Below are positions 29,901 to 36,758 of a stretch of DNA of 51,289 bases, one piece after another. Every line of letters begins with the position of its first letter. The first letter of the stretch is position 1. The notes beneath the pieces are model-generated. The model was not told the DNA's origin, did not search any database, and saw nothing but the letters and a program-made list of their open reading frames with translations. Where the stretch lies: NCBI GenBank assembly GCA_028715625.1, contig JAQURL010000009.1, positions 1 to 51,289 of the forward strand. The letters run 5' to 3'. Source of the stretch: Candidatus Margulisiibacteriota bacterium (lineage in GTDB: Bacteria > Margulisbacteria > Riflemargulisbacteria > GWF2-35-9). The position numbers were made by a program, and so were the translations under genes.

Positions 29901-32900
29901 AAGATGTGAGCAAAGCTGCACAGGAAATAACAGGACTGATTGATGATATCAAGCTAACGCCTAATGAAAAGAAACAGATGGTAATAAATATTATTGATGA
30001 CAGACAGCAATTTAAGGATAAAAAAGAAGCTGTGCAGATAATTGTAAAAGATATCAGCATTTTAGCTGAAGCGTTAAGCAAGGAGTTAATCAAGGAAGAT
30101 GAGTTTAAGGACGCTGTAAACAATCAGATTATAGTGCTGGACCGTCAGGACCGGGAGACCAAAAGGGAAGCGATAGAGCAGATAGTAAGTATTCGGGATA
30201 CCAGAGAAGGCAGCGCAAGAAATTGCTACCGGGAAGCTATTAAGGAAATAAGCCAAAGCAGTTTGGAAAATGATGAGTTGGTCAAAAGCGTAAGCGGGGC
30301 AATAGGTGCGGCGGGGATGGTATCCGCATCCGGTATGAGTCCGGTCACTGCAACTGCGCAGAAATCAGGAACAGAGGTACCTAAAGCTGCTATTACAGGT
30401 ATTAGCGAAGAACAGTTCAAGGAACTGAAGGTGGGAGAAGTTACTAAACAGCTGGAAGTTATAAAAGGTAATATAGAGAATATTTACAGCCCGATAATCC
30501 AGATGAACGCACAGCAGATGGACCAGGCAGTAAAAATGGTACTGAATAATTACGAGAATATAGCCAAGAGCGGGGTTCTGGTAAGTCCGGAACTGCCGAA
30601 ATTGATAACAGAGTTGAAACAGAAAGAAACAATCAAGCTGGAAGATATTAAGAAGCTGAATGAAGCTTTGGAACGGTCTGTGGACAAGAGTTCTCTGGGT
30701 AGAGAGCAGAAGATAAAGCTGACCGAGGGGATAGTTGATATAAACAAGAGCATAGATGGTATAGAGCTTACAAAGAAGGGCGGGAAAGTAGAGACGATAA
30801 TCCGCAACAAGGTGGATACGGTTGAAGAAAAAGTTGAGAAGTTATTGGAGTTGGAGAACCCCGAAGAAGTTATTAAATATATGAAGGCAAACCCGGAGGT
30901 TACAAACGCGAATAAAGGATTGGTAGAAAAATATCTTATGAAAGAAACCATAAATAAGTACCAGGGGAAAGTGGTCCCTGATATTCTTGATGTTTTGACA
31001 CAACTGAAGATCAGTAATGATGAGAAACAGAAAATCCTGCAGGAAATAATTTCAAGCAAATTAGGTGGTCAGGACAGGGAACGTCAACAACTAATTGCGA
31101 CGTTGTCTCTTGTTGCGGAAGGCATGGGACGAAAAATACTGGGTAGCGAACCGTTTATTAAGGATCTGGTTATAAATATAAAAGAAAAATTGAAACTGCT
31201 AGAGGATAAAGAAAAAAATAATTTATATCAGGAAGTAGCAAACCTTAGAAACAACGCGGACACAAAGGTTAAGACCAGCTATAACCGATTGATAAATGAG
31301 TTGGATATTATACAGCCGTTGTCCGCCTCTGCAACGCAACAAAATTCACAAAACACAATAGCTTATTCCAATATTAAAATAGAAAATATCGGGCAGGCTA
31401 AACCTGTTTTGCCAACTGCTATACAAGATAATGATGCCAGTTATTCAGGATTAAAAGAGGTAATTGATTTTTACCAGAGAAATTCTGGGCTTATAGAAGA
31501 TCATTTGCCCCATATTAAACAGTTTCTGCAGCAAGTTTTTGATAATGAAAAGAATGTTGGTTTTGTACAACTTATGAGTCGGTTTATTAGTGAAATGAAA
31601 ATATCGGCAATAAATAAAGAAAAGATCGTAAATGAATTGCTGGAAAATACTCCGGAAAGAATTGACAGCCAGCAGGATTTTTCTGTGGCCCTGAAACAGG
31701 CACTACTTTGCGATCAGTTACAGTCACAAAAATGGTCACAGATTGAGCCGAAGAAACTTGAACTGGCCAAAAAGTTTTCCGGACTTGTAACCGGTCTGGA
31801 CGAGGAAAACGCTTTGACTATTATGAAACAGTTGCCCGGAGAGATGCAGCAGAGAGTGTTGGGGAACATCGTTAAATTATATGAAAAAAGTCAAAAAGAG
31901 GGTTCTGGCAAGGTAAAAGGCAATCTTTATGAACAGTTGCTGGATTACTTTAAAAATAACGGTCTTTTGCATTCGGCAATAGGCTCGATGCAGGCACAAT
32001 CTGTTGCCCCAAAACCAGCCATATTTGATATAAAAGGTCCTCAAACAGGCAGAGGTGTACCGGGAGGTAGTATAACAGGTATTGAAGAAGAAGATTTGGC
32101 GGGAGTTCGTGCAGCCGGGTTAATAAAAAAACTTGAGTCCATTAAAAGCGATATCAAAAGCAGGGCAAATACTGTGAGTAAAACAGAACAAAGGAATGTA
32201 AATTATAAGGATTTGATAGCAAAATATCAAAGCCTGAGGGATAGCCGGCTCATTGATAACGAGCAGTTCGCCCAGGAATTGGATTCCCTGCTTGATAAAG
32301 AAACTGTGAGTAAAAATGATATTTCCAGATTGAATAGTATTCTAATGGAAGTCTGCAAACAGGATAAAAAGATACCATCAGCTATGGCCCAAAAGATTTT
32401 TTCTGTACTCAATACCACTAATCAATATCTGGGCAAGAGCTTGAACTTGCCTGAGGCGATAGTCAGAGAAGATTATACAAAAGAGGGTCTATCTCAGGTA
32501 AAGGATTTTTATCAGAGAAATTCCGAACTGGCAGATCGTAGCAGTGCGATAATCTTTGATTATCTGGAAAAAGTATTTCAATGCAATGATAATCCGGAAA
32601 TAGCGGCAGAAATAGCACAATTCATGAAGAATCTCTTAATCATTAAAGACAAAAAACAACAGTTTTCCGGAATAATACTGAGTAATAAAGCTGCAGATAT
32701 ATCAACTGTTTCAGAGTCAAATCAGAGCATAAAGCAGATTGTTTATATTCAACACTCAGCTCAGGAAAACGTTATTGATTTCGCTGGCAATTTCCAGAAA
32801 CTGTCACATGGTTTATTAAAGTTTATACTGACACAGTCATTGAGTGCTGCGGTTTCAACCGTAAATCAAATGCCGGCAGAAACCAAGAAGCATATTTTAC

Positions 32901-33754
32901 TCAATCTCTGCAAAGCAAGCTTTGAAGCAGGGAATAAAATGACTAATAGTCATGTGAAGGATAACCGCTATGAAAAATTGTTAAATTATCTGGAAATTAA
33001 CGCAGACAAAGAAACAAAAATGATTATTAAAGATTTACGCCAGCATCCGCAGACCTATTCGGAACCGGCCATGCAAACCATTCATGACCTGACAGAGTTG
33101 TGTGTTCATATCAGAAGTTCGGTGAAGCAGGACCCGGGACAAATTCCAGCTTTCCAAAGTGATTTTTTGTTCAAGATCAAGGAATTATCAAATTATTATG
33201 ATATTTCTTTACCTGCTGCAAAAACTAATTCGGCAAATCTTGTGAATTCCATACAAATGGCCAGAGCTGTTATGAAACAGATAGAGCTCAGGAGTTATTC
33301 CGACCGGACTAGCCGTATGAACTTTGAGCAGTTGTTCATGGAAATGGACAAGATTGAATTGTTTTATGAAATCATTCCTGAGTCGCGTTATTTTATCGAA
33401 CGTTTGGTAGCGGCTGCAGCTGATAACAGATATACTCTTGTTCCCAGTGATGAGATAAAAGAATTGATAAAGCAGTATCAGGGGTATGAACCTATAGCTC
33501 AGGCTTATTTAGAAAAAGTACTGGCAGGTACAGAAGACAAAAAATTTCAGGACAGGTTGCAAATACTGCGTAATCTATTGCGCGAGTCAGCGGCACAGCA
33601 TAATAATGCGCAAATAGTTTCACTAAGCGCTATGCTTAGTGTGCCTGTGCAGGAACTGATCTCAAGTGTAGTAAATCAGCTCTGGAATAAAAAACAAAAA
33701 GAGGATAAAAAAAATATTAATATTATCGGTGTTATCCCGAAAGTGAAAGGTTAA
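20978..33754 (+). CDS. Giant 4258-residue protein with two transglutaminase-like domains
   Basis: A single uninterrupted frame of 12.8 kb; no overall homologue recognised. Regions: 1-230 polar, coiled-coil-prone, no signal peptide; about 250-440 transglutaminase-like cysteine domain with C364 (GGGDCEDLSILLANLCYAAGV), H399 (GHVVVGF) and D413/D415; about 830-1950 five degenerate 185-250-residue repeats, each opening with a motif like IRSSVIQIIFG, most followed by a coiled coil and a hydrophobic stretch (about 1098-1142, 1341-1381, 1574-1598, 1796-1818); about 1988-2094 Pro/Ser/Thr linker; about 2400-2480 a second transglutaminase-like core (C2424, H2453, D2470); from about 2560 helical modules, two starting VPKAA(V/I)TGIS and a diverged third near 3690. 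The hydrophobic/coil alternation recalls secreted pore-forming or translocator proteins, but that is inference. It heads an operon with two further unknown genes. No strong ribosome-binding site. Confidence 0.85.
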   Translation: MTEIIQPQISEVKNLEGIGIDGNAGAGQFIPSYILNIEETQKGNTAQDVVALSGKSATADNSNQQQIGNDFRRTLEKVKDNQGYVLNDKTFAALETGFTAIDEKFNAYLETTRGRGRQVNVLVQDFKQYSLEVFEKYDLAKGTDKILARIDELIKTDAGNGEKTLLKDIQKITADFQSDLKEADFINRELPFAPETKIAEPVIEESIFTGEKILFSQAEKMNAQLTVCQERLYINLEKKEQKIAGHDFDKTIPEQDARVEQVKDYVINERTLNVQVNGGINEAYAYDGQQDIKVTDFIDPDNAEVQKLLQKLKDEKVITEDMTDEQIISALYNYLTNNFNYITDKTGEGWQKADKTIAEGGGDCEDLSILLANLCYAAGVSQSKLQVYVDAGTEKEQGHVVVGFKRIDDTIADLDLTEAVQTKKDINSVYDCKLLDATLFDFSFNEYSIDSYDGSTGKDYGVFEDPTNASSLYTSGIILRFDATEEDQIVRGSMGADAFSGCINQMIAYYQGLISDYNNNYQSALNDFNSKAGEGGGYYDSNGNYITSPPEYDQGYLDSLQSTINQLSGMSSSDIFNQLVALGYLDASGKITEKFTYHVTSLGLNPPCLDQPVINALRRGVYIKLATVEGVYGSPRQMVYTGNNYAMSVFYKIANAMSKAWWLIQCAVFTILNQGITPEQMVDILNSLRQAMMDGRVDWDKGMTVYNALINGANAGILLDALRNPSEFNMYVTGGKKDYGTECTKIGLGNRSDIIGDSGLSSWASGVSYTSWMEYYTETTMVSQYAPQVGSPWFGGVCFKTLNFKAIDDCMHKLEVAIDWGCGLAMIGETLTDIRSSVIQIIFGLEDFKKLEVFKAGRFIEFLSGVLSNVDKVSNDLMERVQAYNNRVLEIKIEAAKALARQMSAGMKKKAAAYEQMLVAEFTVVLLNQMKAVQEKMIAGIKSVIEIHIARLENSKDPFNKKRAEYLRQALEHNYFSSDGGNTGKMNFDKEFALTMQMHMMNLKYTQQGSELTKDAAENVKDIIIKILFGIDTRSDVRSSLLTLLDAMTQIETMWIHRYSSMLDTLRQVNNAIKDAEKAYQDAKRVYDAMVRAANRSSFWGSFLSFVAIAAVFVVFAAPYIATIYVVLASVVSALATLASAYIQMKGQLDVLKAIKEGLSQDFSFKITSLSSQFLKALQDIDMKYDQGQLTGSNSYIQTMANIAKNFRRLIAAMWQFVAMMSGTNLWKDKGGGFKTVDAAKLAEMRVKIMAIQYQMTALIMIGEAIQDAHDIVIQVLYQIKTKGPLMKALQGAMNGIFQIINDAANYQCQQLYAQVQEYNRALQQQLDLARVNQQIASVKAQFGIAVMVCVISIAAAFTAVVSPLLGAALSLAVNVIGQYMQMQVAKDDYKFAEQMYERYKDFSAETAKVLLEYAAKDYEIAHREDESPTQRARINVHNALLHLMEKLYQSINSITFADATINIGNEYMGINPVFLSEISKEMAKILNAMLAVFAAFKAAEEIRAVVLEICMGVQVGSGSYYMMQAIRILSSFAAGSLTTRVEQLNLDIQAYNRMIDAKHQMEDAQKQYELACKYAAINIAISIISFAASVGASATAPGVDQAAGALNKAFQTVVALMKILSTLMNMMQQQEQIDILRAKLAKETTGDLKKYQEMLMSFFDSLFGDTNDPFLQLLKAALKSINIGMVESTAAGQVGFNSGIMTEMQYLIENAFETRKAILEIHSARAEIRDLVRQMTMGIPPSAEQFSISEMALNFWEQAINQMLGYANQTVHDYVDRYNKRVQAEERLAVEIARASVSTMFSMISIAAQMVKIAAIWTNDSNKINQMSGLDMLSKLMDPGGPMSLFYDIMKQLLTYMAVKAAKEKFARDAEARAKAEHPGGQPSVHAHPGLSMKAMTMRLGMVLGDMQMQNAAESILQHRKTELEIMLDKLMDRILKSVTRADYQGMVDFFKSAINSEAVKSITKGEADLKNPKNPNQSGTSGQTENEPVSPPPQAPSPLADATGKTSQSPVINPDGKQAPQASSSPVDATGKTPQSPAINPDSKQPPPTTPPPADTTGKTSQSPAINPDSKQPPVTPSSPTTNPDGKASATARLSLWDILKSLFSKPFTSNDKAWAVEARKYLDKNPNNGSMTVEKCPYLNANQISPEYHKTRLDDFVATYAIAAEIPQTITSSIKSLTGEIDRLTHQLDSAIKQNMPHASHPKLQPPRLSDTMSDVRVGDLGLEDAAERIVKHFESMVERIINDPKLQELIGDMLKPKPTVSLPKGAAEELDKVRQNSTFNKQLNQVMEKMINSNDQQVISQCKSDMLEIAKKTIKGGEYPTLAKMNETEAAQALLATTDISKLPSSEKLQFLFRDGAQQVNDINVLDKAAMSPDAAKKVLDIILKNNNIFNYKEDSTQNISKVFDQVKNINENSKIDQDCVIMYAILGVMKAAGINARLNLTADDTKAHASIVFQDPNDSQLKKLDFNKDGMKLSSISAEEYNNTSTDTIRVIGVSGRVIKENQILNPTNKLIQDALKSSSATLDTDDKTKGFRVDGKTEQKISATAASINVPSILTPSAVPAEKALSPQATAQTGISALTVTDRLDNIETKMTRLMEKLMQQMSSRRDNSTSRIDEDQQQIKQEDMLKDFREKVAATLIASLSQADKIISQNPVAAEHEVSASPDTQIMRQSQDDKLQKAAIEDQVNQISYQLQAVLNQAVKETAMDFNVRPSSSNITQDIKDSLRDMLNIVQKDKQEIEEIEKNKDEQMQQMMPVTASQTVTQATSQVAQKTGVEVPKAAVTGISDEQFKELKVGEVTKQLEVIKGNIENIYSPIIQMNAQQMDQAVKMVLNNYENIAKSGVLVSPELPKLITELKQKETIKLEDIKKLNEALERSVDKSSLGREQKIKLTEGIVDINKSIDGIELTKKGGKVETIIRNKVDTVEEKVEKLLELENPEEVIKYMKANPEIMKANKDLLVNYLKKEKKYKDVSKAAQEITGLIDDIKLTPNEKKQMVINIIDDRQQFKDKKEAVQIIVKDISILAEALSKELIKEDEFKDAVNNQIIVLDRQDRETKREAIEQIVSIRDTREGSARNCYREAIKEISQSSLENDELVKSVSGAIGAAGMVSASGMSPVTATAQKSGTEVPKAAITGISEEQFKELKVGEVTKQLEVIKGNIENIYSPIIQMNAQQMDQAVKMVLNNYENIAKSGVLVSPELPKLITELKQKETIKLEDIKKLNEALERSVDKSSLGREQKIKLTEGIVDINKSIDGIELTKKGGKVETIIRNKVDTVEEKVEKLLELENPEEVIKYMKANPEVTNANKGLVEKYLMKETINKYQGKVVPDILDVLTQLKISNDEKQKILQEIISSKLGGQDRERQQLIATLSLVAEGMGRKILGSEPFIKDLVINIKEKLKLLEDKEKNNLYQEVANLRNNADTKVKTSYNRLINELDIIQPLSASATQQNSQNTIAYSNIKIENIGQAKPVLPTAIQDNDASYSGLKEVIDFYQRNSGLIEDHLPHIKQFLQQVFDNEKNVGFVQLMSRFISEMKISAINKEKIVNELLENTPERIDSQQDFSVALKQALLCDQLQSQKWSQIEPKKLELAKKFSGLVTGLDEENALTIMKQLPGEMQQRVLGNIVKLYEKSQKEGSGKVKGNLYEQLLDYFKNNGLLHSAIGSMQAQSVAPKPAIFDIKGPQTGRGVPGGSITGIEEEDLAGVRAAGLIKKLESIKSDIKSRANTVSKTEQRNVNYKDLIAKYQSLRDSRLIDNEQFAQELDSLLDKETVSKNDISRLNSILMEVCKQDKKIPSAMAQKIFSVLNTTNQYLGKSLNLPEAIVREDYTKEGLSQVKDFYQRNSELADRSSAIIFDYLEKVFQCNDNPEIAAEIAQFMKNLLIIKDKKQQFSGIILSNKAADISTVSESNQSIKQIVYIQHSAQENVIDFAGNFQKLSHGLLKFILTQSLSAAVSTVNQMPAETKKHILLNLCKASFEAGNKMTNSHVKDNRYEKLLNYLEINADKETKMIIKDLRQHPQTYSEPAMQTIHDLTELCVHIRSSVKQDPGQIPAFQSDFLFKIKELSNYYDISLPAAKTNSANLVNSIQMARAVMKQIELRSYSDRTSRMNFEQLFMEMDKIELFYEIIPESRYFIERLVAAAADNRYTLVPSDEIKELIKQYQGYEPIAQAYLEKVLAGTEDKKFQDRLQILRNLLRESAAQHNNAQIVSLSAMLSVPVQELISSVVNQLWNKKQKEDKKNINIIGVIPKVKG
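26984..27226 (+). repeat. Three 81-bp tandem repeats coding a Pro/Ser/Thr linker
   Basis: Units start at 26984, 27065 and 27146, each encoding about 27 residues of the form D(A/T)TGKT(S/P)QSPxINPDxKQ plus a proline-rich tail; a partial fourth (TNPDGKA) follows. This joins the membrane/coil part of the giant protein to its C-terminal half. Copy-number variation between strains is expected. Confidence 0.85.
29360..29841 (+). repeat. 482-bp identical direct repeat, copy 1
   Basis: Within the giant gene, this stretch (residues about 2795-2955) matches 30416-30897 base for base as far as I can read, offset exactly 1056 bp (352 codons). Flanking sequence on both sides is similar but diverged, so the identical core reflects recent duplication or gene conversion within an older repeat. 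Confidence 0.9.
30416..30897 (+). repeat. 482-bp identical direct repeat, copy 2
   Basis: Second copy, residues about 3147-3307 of the giant protein. After base 30897 the two modules separate (copy 1 continues EIMKANKDLLVNYL, copy 2 EVTNANKGLVEKYL), still recognisably related. Confidence 0.9.
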
Positions 33755-33757
33755 GCT

Positions 33758-35260
33758 ATGGCAATTTCCCCGGATAAAATAAAAATAATTATTCAGGAAC
33801 TCAAAGAAATTTTTGAATTTTCTATGGGCATTAGAGAAGTTGAACTGCCGGTGGGAATGTTGCCCGAGGATAAAAAGCTTGTTGCTCCGGTGGATCAGGA
33901 GCTGAAAAATGCTTATAAACTTATGAATGAGGCTTTAAAGCTGTTTGAAAAACCTAAAGATATGGAAGAAGTAACCAAACAGGTTAATGCTTTGTTAACA
34001 AATCTCGGCCCTTTATCCATGCAGCCTGAAGCGCAAGGTGATTCCTTTAAGTTTCTGCTGGATAAACAGGTTCACGAAATAGTTCTGGAAAGGAACTTGA
34101 TGGTATATTTATATGTTTATGAGAATGAAGATGTACGTCAGTCATATTTTCTGCATACATCCCATGACCTGTCCTCTGTTATTAATTTACTCCAGATTTT
34201 CCGGTCCGGTATGCTGGCCACCAAACAGGAAGTGGAAAATTGTGATGCTTTTATAGAAAAAATAAAAAAGGTCGCGGATCAATTTCGTCCGGACTGGAAA
34301 CAGGTTTACGGGCTTAAACTCCCTGAAACGGGACCCTTTGGGGACAGGCTATATTTTTCAGACAGGGATGTTGAGGAAATAACCAGAGAATTTAAAAACA
34401 AATATTATGGCCCTGAACTGGCGCAAAAAATGGCTGAAGAAGATTTACATGATATTCTTAAATTTATTACAGACACACTTGCCAAAAACCCGCAGATAAA
34501 AGATAAAATCTTGAATGAACAGTTGTCTGTTATCCAGGATTATTTCAAGTCTGAGGATGATCCTTTACCATATATAATGGAACATCATCCGGAGGTCCAG
34601 GAGTATTTCAAACAACTGGTTTCCAAATATACGATTCGCAATAAACTTAATCAGATAAAAAAGGAGTTAGAAGAAAACGAAAAAGAAATGCAAAGTATTT
34701 ATGCGGCAAAAGAGAAGAAACATAAGTTCGGTCTTATAAAAGAGGCTTTGGAAAAGAACAATGTCGAGGATTTTTTTGCTTTTATAGATGATAAAACACC
34801 TGAAGATCAGGAAAAACTTCTGAAATACCTTAAAGAGCAGCCTGATGAATATTTCAAAAAACGAAGTCATTTATTCGCTGACGCTATTTTTAATAATGTT
34901 CTGCTGCTGGATAAAGAGTTGGCCGGACGTATAAGCCTGCTTGTTTTTTCTGACTATACTTTGTATGTAGACGAAGCCATGGACGAAGCTGTTAGAAGCA
35001 AATTCGTAGAGGAGCTTGCCCAAAACATGCCCAGGGAAATGCCGCCGGAAATACCGGTGCTTAAGCCGCTTGATCCTCAGCTGCAGGAAGCAGCCAAAGT
35101 TATCGGCGAAGCTATGGCTGAGGACATGTATAATAAATATGAAAAGGAAATACACAAACTTATGGATAAATATAATCTGGATGAATTTCCTGAGCAGTTT
35201 GCCAAATTTATCGGCAGCCATCTGGAAGAAGAACTGGGGAAACTGGGAAAATTGGTATGA
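33758..35260 (+). CDS. Unknown helical protein, operon partner of the giant protein
   Basis: 500 residues, no family recognised. Mostly charged, helix-forming sequence with no membrane segment or signal peptide. It has a coiled-coil segment at about 285-325 (NKLNQIKKELEENEKEMQSI region) and an acidic, helical C-terminus. It starts 3 bp after the giant gene's stop; AAAGG just before that stop is the likely ribosome-binding site. The last four bases are shared with the next gene (ATGA). Tight coupling suggests the three products act together, for example as cytoplasmic partners of the giant protein; this is inference from gene order. Confidence 0.8.
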   Translation: MAISPDKIKIIIQELKEIFEFSMGIREVELPVGMLPEDKKLVAPVDQELKNAYKLMNEALKLFEKPKDMEEVTKQVNALLTNLGPLSMQPEAQGDSFKFLLDKQVHEIVLERNLMVYLYVYENEDVRQSYFLHTSHDLSSVINLLQIFRSGMLATKQEVENCDAFIEKIKKVADQFRPDWKQVYGLKLPETGPFGDRLYFSDRDVEEITREFKNKYYGPELAQKMAEEDLHDILKFITDTLAKNPQIKDKILNEQLSVIQDYFKSEDDPLPYIMEHHPEVQEYFKQLVSKYTIRNKLNQIKKELEENEKEMQSIYAAKEKKHKFGLIKEALEKNNVEDFFAFIDDKTPEDQEKLLKYLKEQPDEYFKKRSHLFADAIFNNVLLLDKELAGRISLLVFSDYTLYVDEAMDEAVRSKFVEELAQNMPREMPPEIPVLKPLDPQLQEAAKVIGEAMAEDMYNKYEKEIHKLMDKYNLDEFPEQFAKFIGSHLEEELGKLGKLV

Positions 35261-36372
35261 AAATAATTCTAGAGAAATTGGCAGAAGTACAGAATAAAAA
35301 AGATGTAGACTGGGTTTTTGAAAACCTGTATAAAAAACTTAAGGATGGAATAAGAGGATATTCTGTTAATGATATGATTTTTTTAGGACATCTTACAGGA
35401 ATTCTTTTTACTTATTATGAAGAAGTTTTTCCGGATTCTGGAAAATATAATATGGTCAGAGACTTAATTGTCGATCTTTTTGTAAAAGAGATAAAAATGG
35501 GTTTAACCGATGAATTTAAAAATATTCTTTTCGCTTATCCACTGGATGTTATAGAAGGTATTCAAAATATGAAACCCACAGATGATCTGGAAGTGATTTT
35601 AAAATTCCGGAAAATAGAACAGGGCCTGAATTCCATGTGGGACACGCAGATGGCAAAAGAGCCGGCCACAGATGAGTTTGATGTTGATGGCGGCAAATCT
35701 GAAATAGACCGGATTTTCAGCGCTGAAAATCTCTCCCGGATTTCTGACAGGACCATTGATTATGTCGCTGAAACCATACAGAAACTAAAAGATAAAGTAT
35801 TGCCTTTAACCAGGGATACATTAAAAAAAATGGAAGATGACCTTAAAAAACTGGATGCTGAAATTCTGAAGAATTCGAACGAGCTGCCAGCTTATGTAAC
35901 AACAAGACGTTTTGATGAAGCCACAGTTGAGGAATGGATCAAGGTGCTGGATGATGAAAAGTTGTTTGATTATAATAAAGCCGTTCCTATAAAAAAAGTA
36001 GAAATAAAAGCGGAAAAAGTCGGGAAACAGCAAGAGGCCGCAAGTTATCAGTTAAAAGATATAGATGAAGCGAAAAACAAAAAAATTACACGGGATATTG
36101 TAAACAAAGAAATGAGTGAGATCAGAAAAGACGTTACAAAAAAAGATCTGACCAGGCAGGTTGACAGAAAAATCGACAAACTGCCGCCGGATTTGCAAAA
36201 AACAAAGCCTGTTGCTGAACAGTCAGTCCGGAAGCAGCATGAGGATAAAGTTGCGCAGAATTTACAACCCGTAAAGAAAGAAGTGCTTAAGCCGGAGAAT
36301 AAAATTCACTATGATCAGGAAAAAGTTGTCAGGGACCTCAAACAAAAACACAAAGGGTCACGTTCAATTTGA
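35257..36372 (+). CDS. Unknown Lys/Glu-rich protein, third gene of the giant-protein operon
   Basis: 371 residues, no family recognised. It has an N-terminal helical domain (about 1-130), a middle segment with a coiled coil (RDTLKKMEDDLKKLDAEIL), and a highly charged, probably disordered C-terminus from about 260 (repeated K/E/Q/D runs, ending KQKHKGSRSI). No signal peptide or membrane helix. The start overlaps the previous stop in ATGA, so translation is probably coupled. The 3' end overlaps a small convergent gene by 9 bp. Confidence 0.78.
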   Translation: MKIILEKLAEVQNKKDVDWVFENLYKKLKDGIRGYSVNDMIFLGHLTGILFTYYEEVFPDSGKYNMVRDLIVDLFVKEIKMGLTDEFKNILFAYPLDVIEGIQNMKPTDDLEVILKFRKIEQGLNSMWDTQMAKEPATDEFDVDGGKSEIDRIFSAENLSRISDRTIDYVAETIQKLKDKVLPLTRDTLKKMEDDLKKLDAEILKNSNELPAYVTTRRFDEATVEEWIKVLDDEKLFDYNKAVPIKKVEIKAEKVGKQQEAASYQLKDIDEAKNKKITRDIVNKEMSEIRKDVTKKDLTRQVDRKIDKLPPDLQKTKPVAEQSVRKQHEDKVAQNLQPVKKEVLKPENKIHYDQEKVVRDLKQKHKGSRSI

Positions 36373-36513
36373 AATATTTTTTGCTTCCCGTGTTTTAATA
36401 TCACTTTCCAGTTGTTTTTTTTTGGAATAAAGATAACCCAGAAATGATTGACGGATAATAAATGCGACAACGAGTATGGCCAGAGCCCAGATAACTAAGA
36501 AGGCAATTATCAT
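36364..36513 (-). CDS. 49-residue single-pass membrane protein
   Basis: Short frame MIIAFLVIWALAILVVAFII followed by a basic, helical tail (SKKKQLESDIKTREAKN). Its ATG overlaps the stop of the 71-residue gene upstream (ATGA), as expected for coupled genes, and ribosomes ending there would reinitiate here. The pattern of one helix plus short charged tail resembles CcmD-like or other small accessory subunits, but no cytochrome c maturation genes are nearby. Last gene of the mot cluster. Confidence 0.6.
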   Translation of the reverse strand: MIIAFLVIWALAILVVAFIIRQSFLGYLYSKKKQLESDIKTREAKNISN

Positions 36514-36725
36514 TTTTTCTTCTTTTTGTTATTTTTGTAGGAATTGTTAGAATCACCGTTGGTCTGTTTGCTGTCGGTGAGAGTTTGGGCTAGATTGAAC
36601 TTGTCCACGTCCAGAATAAAAGAGCGTTTGTTTTGTTTATCCTGTTTAACGAATAACACAAGCAGTGCTATGGAAATTAAGAGTAAAATCACCAGAGGTA
36701 AACGAATTATGAAACCTTCAAGCAT
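36510..36725 (-). CDS. 71-residue membrane protein of the mot cluster
   Basis: One hydrophobic helix (LPLVILLLISIALLVLFV) followed by a polar, Asn/Lys-rich tail ending in six lysines. No family recognised; small flagellar proteins such as FliO or FliL have a similar layout, but the similarity is only structural. Downstream of the sensor-like gene by 33 bp and overlapping the 49-residue gene by 4 bp. Confidence 0.62.
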   Translation of the reverse strand: MLEGFIIRLPLVILLLISIALLVLFVKQDKQNKRSFILDVDKFNLAQTLTDSKQTNGDSNNSYKNNKKKKK

Positions 36726-36758
36726 AACAATATTATAGCATAAATCTTTCCGGTTTAT

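Noticed and set aside
29360-30897. Direct repeats as CRISPR or transposon
   Set aside because: The units are long, in frame, inside one gene and without spacers, terminal inverted repeats or transposase.
36364-36513. Calling the 49-residue protein CcmD
   Set aside because: Only the size and single helix agree; no cytochrome c maturation genes are nearby.
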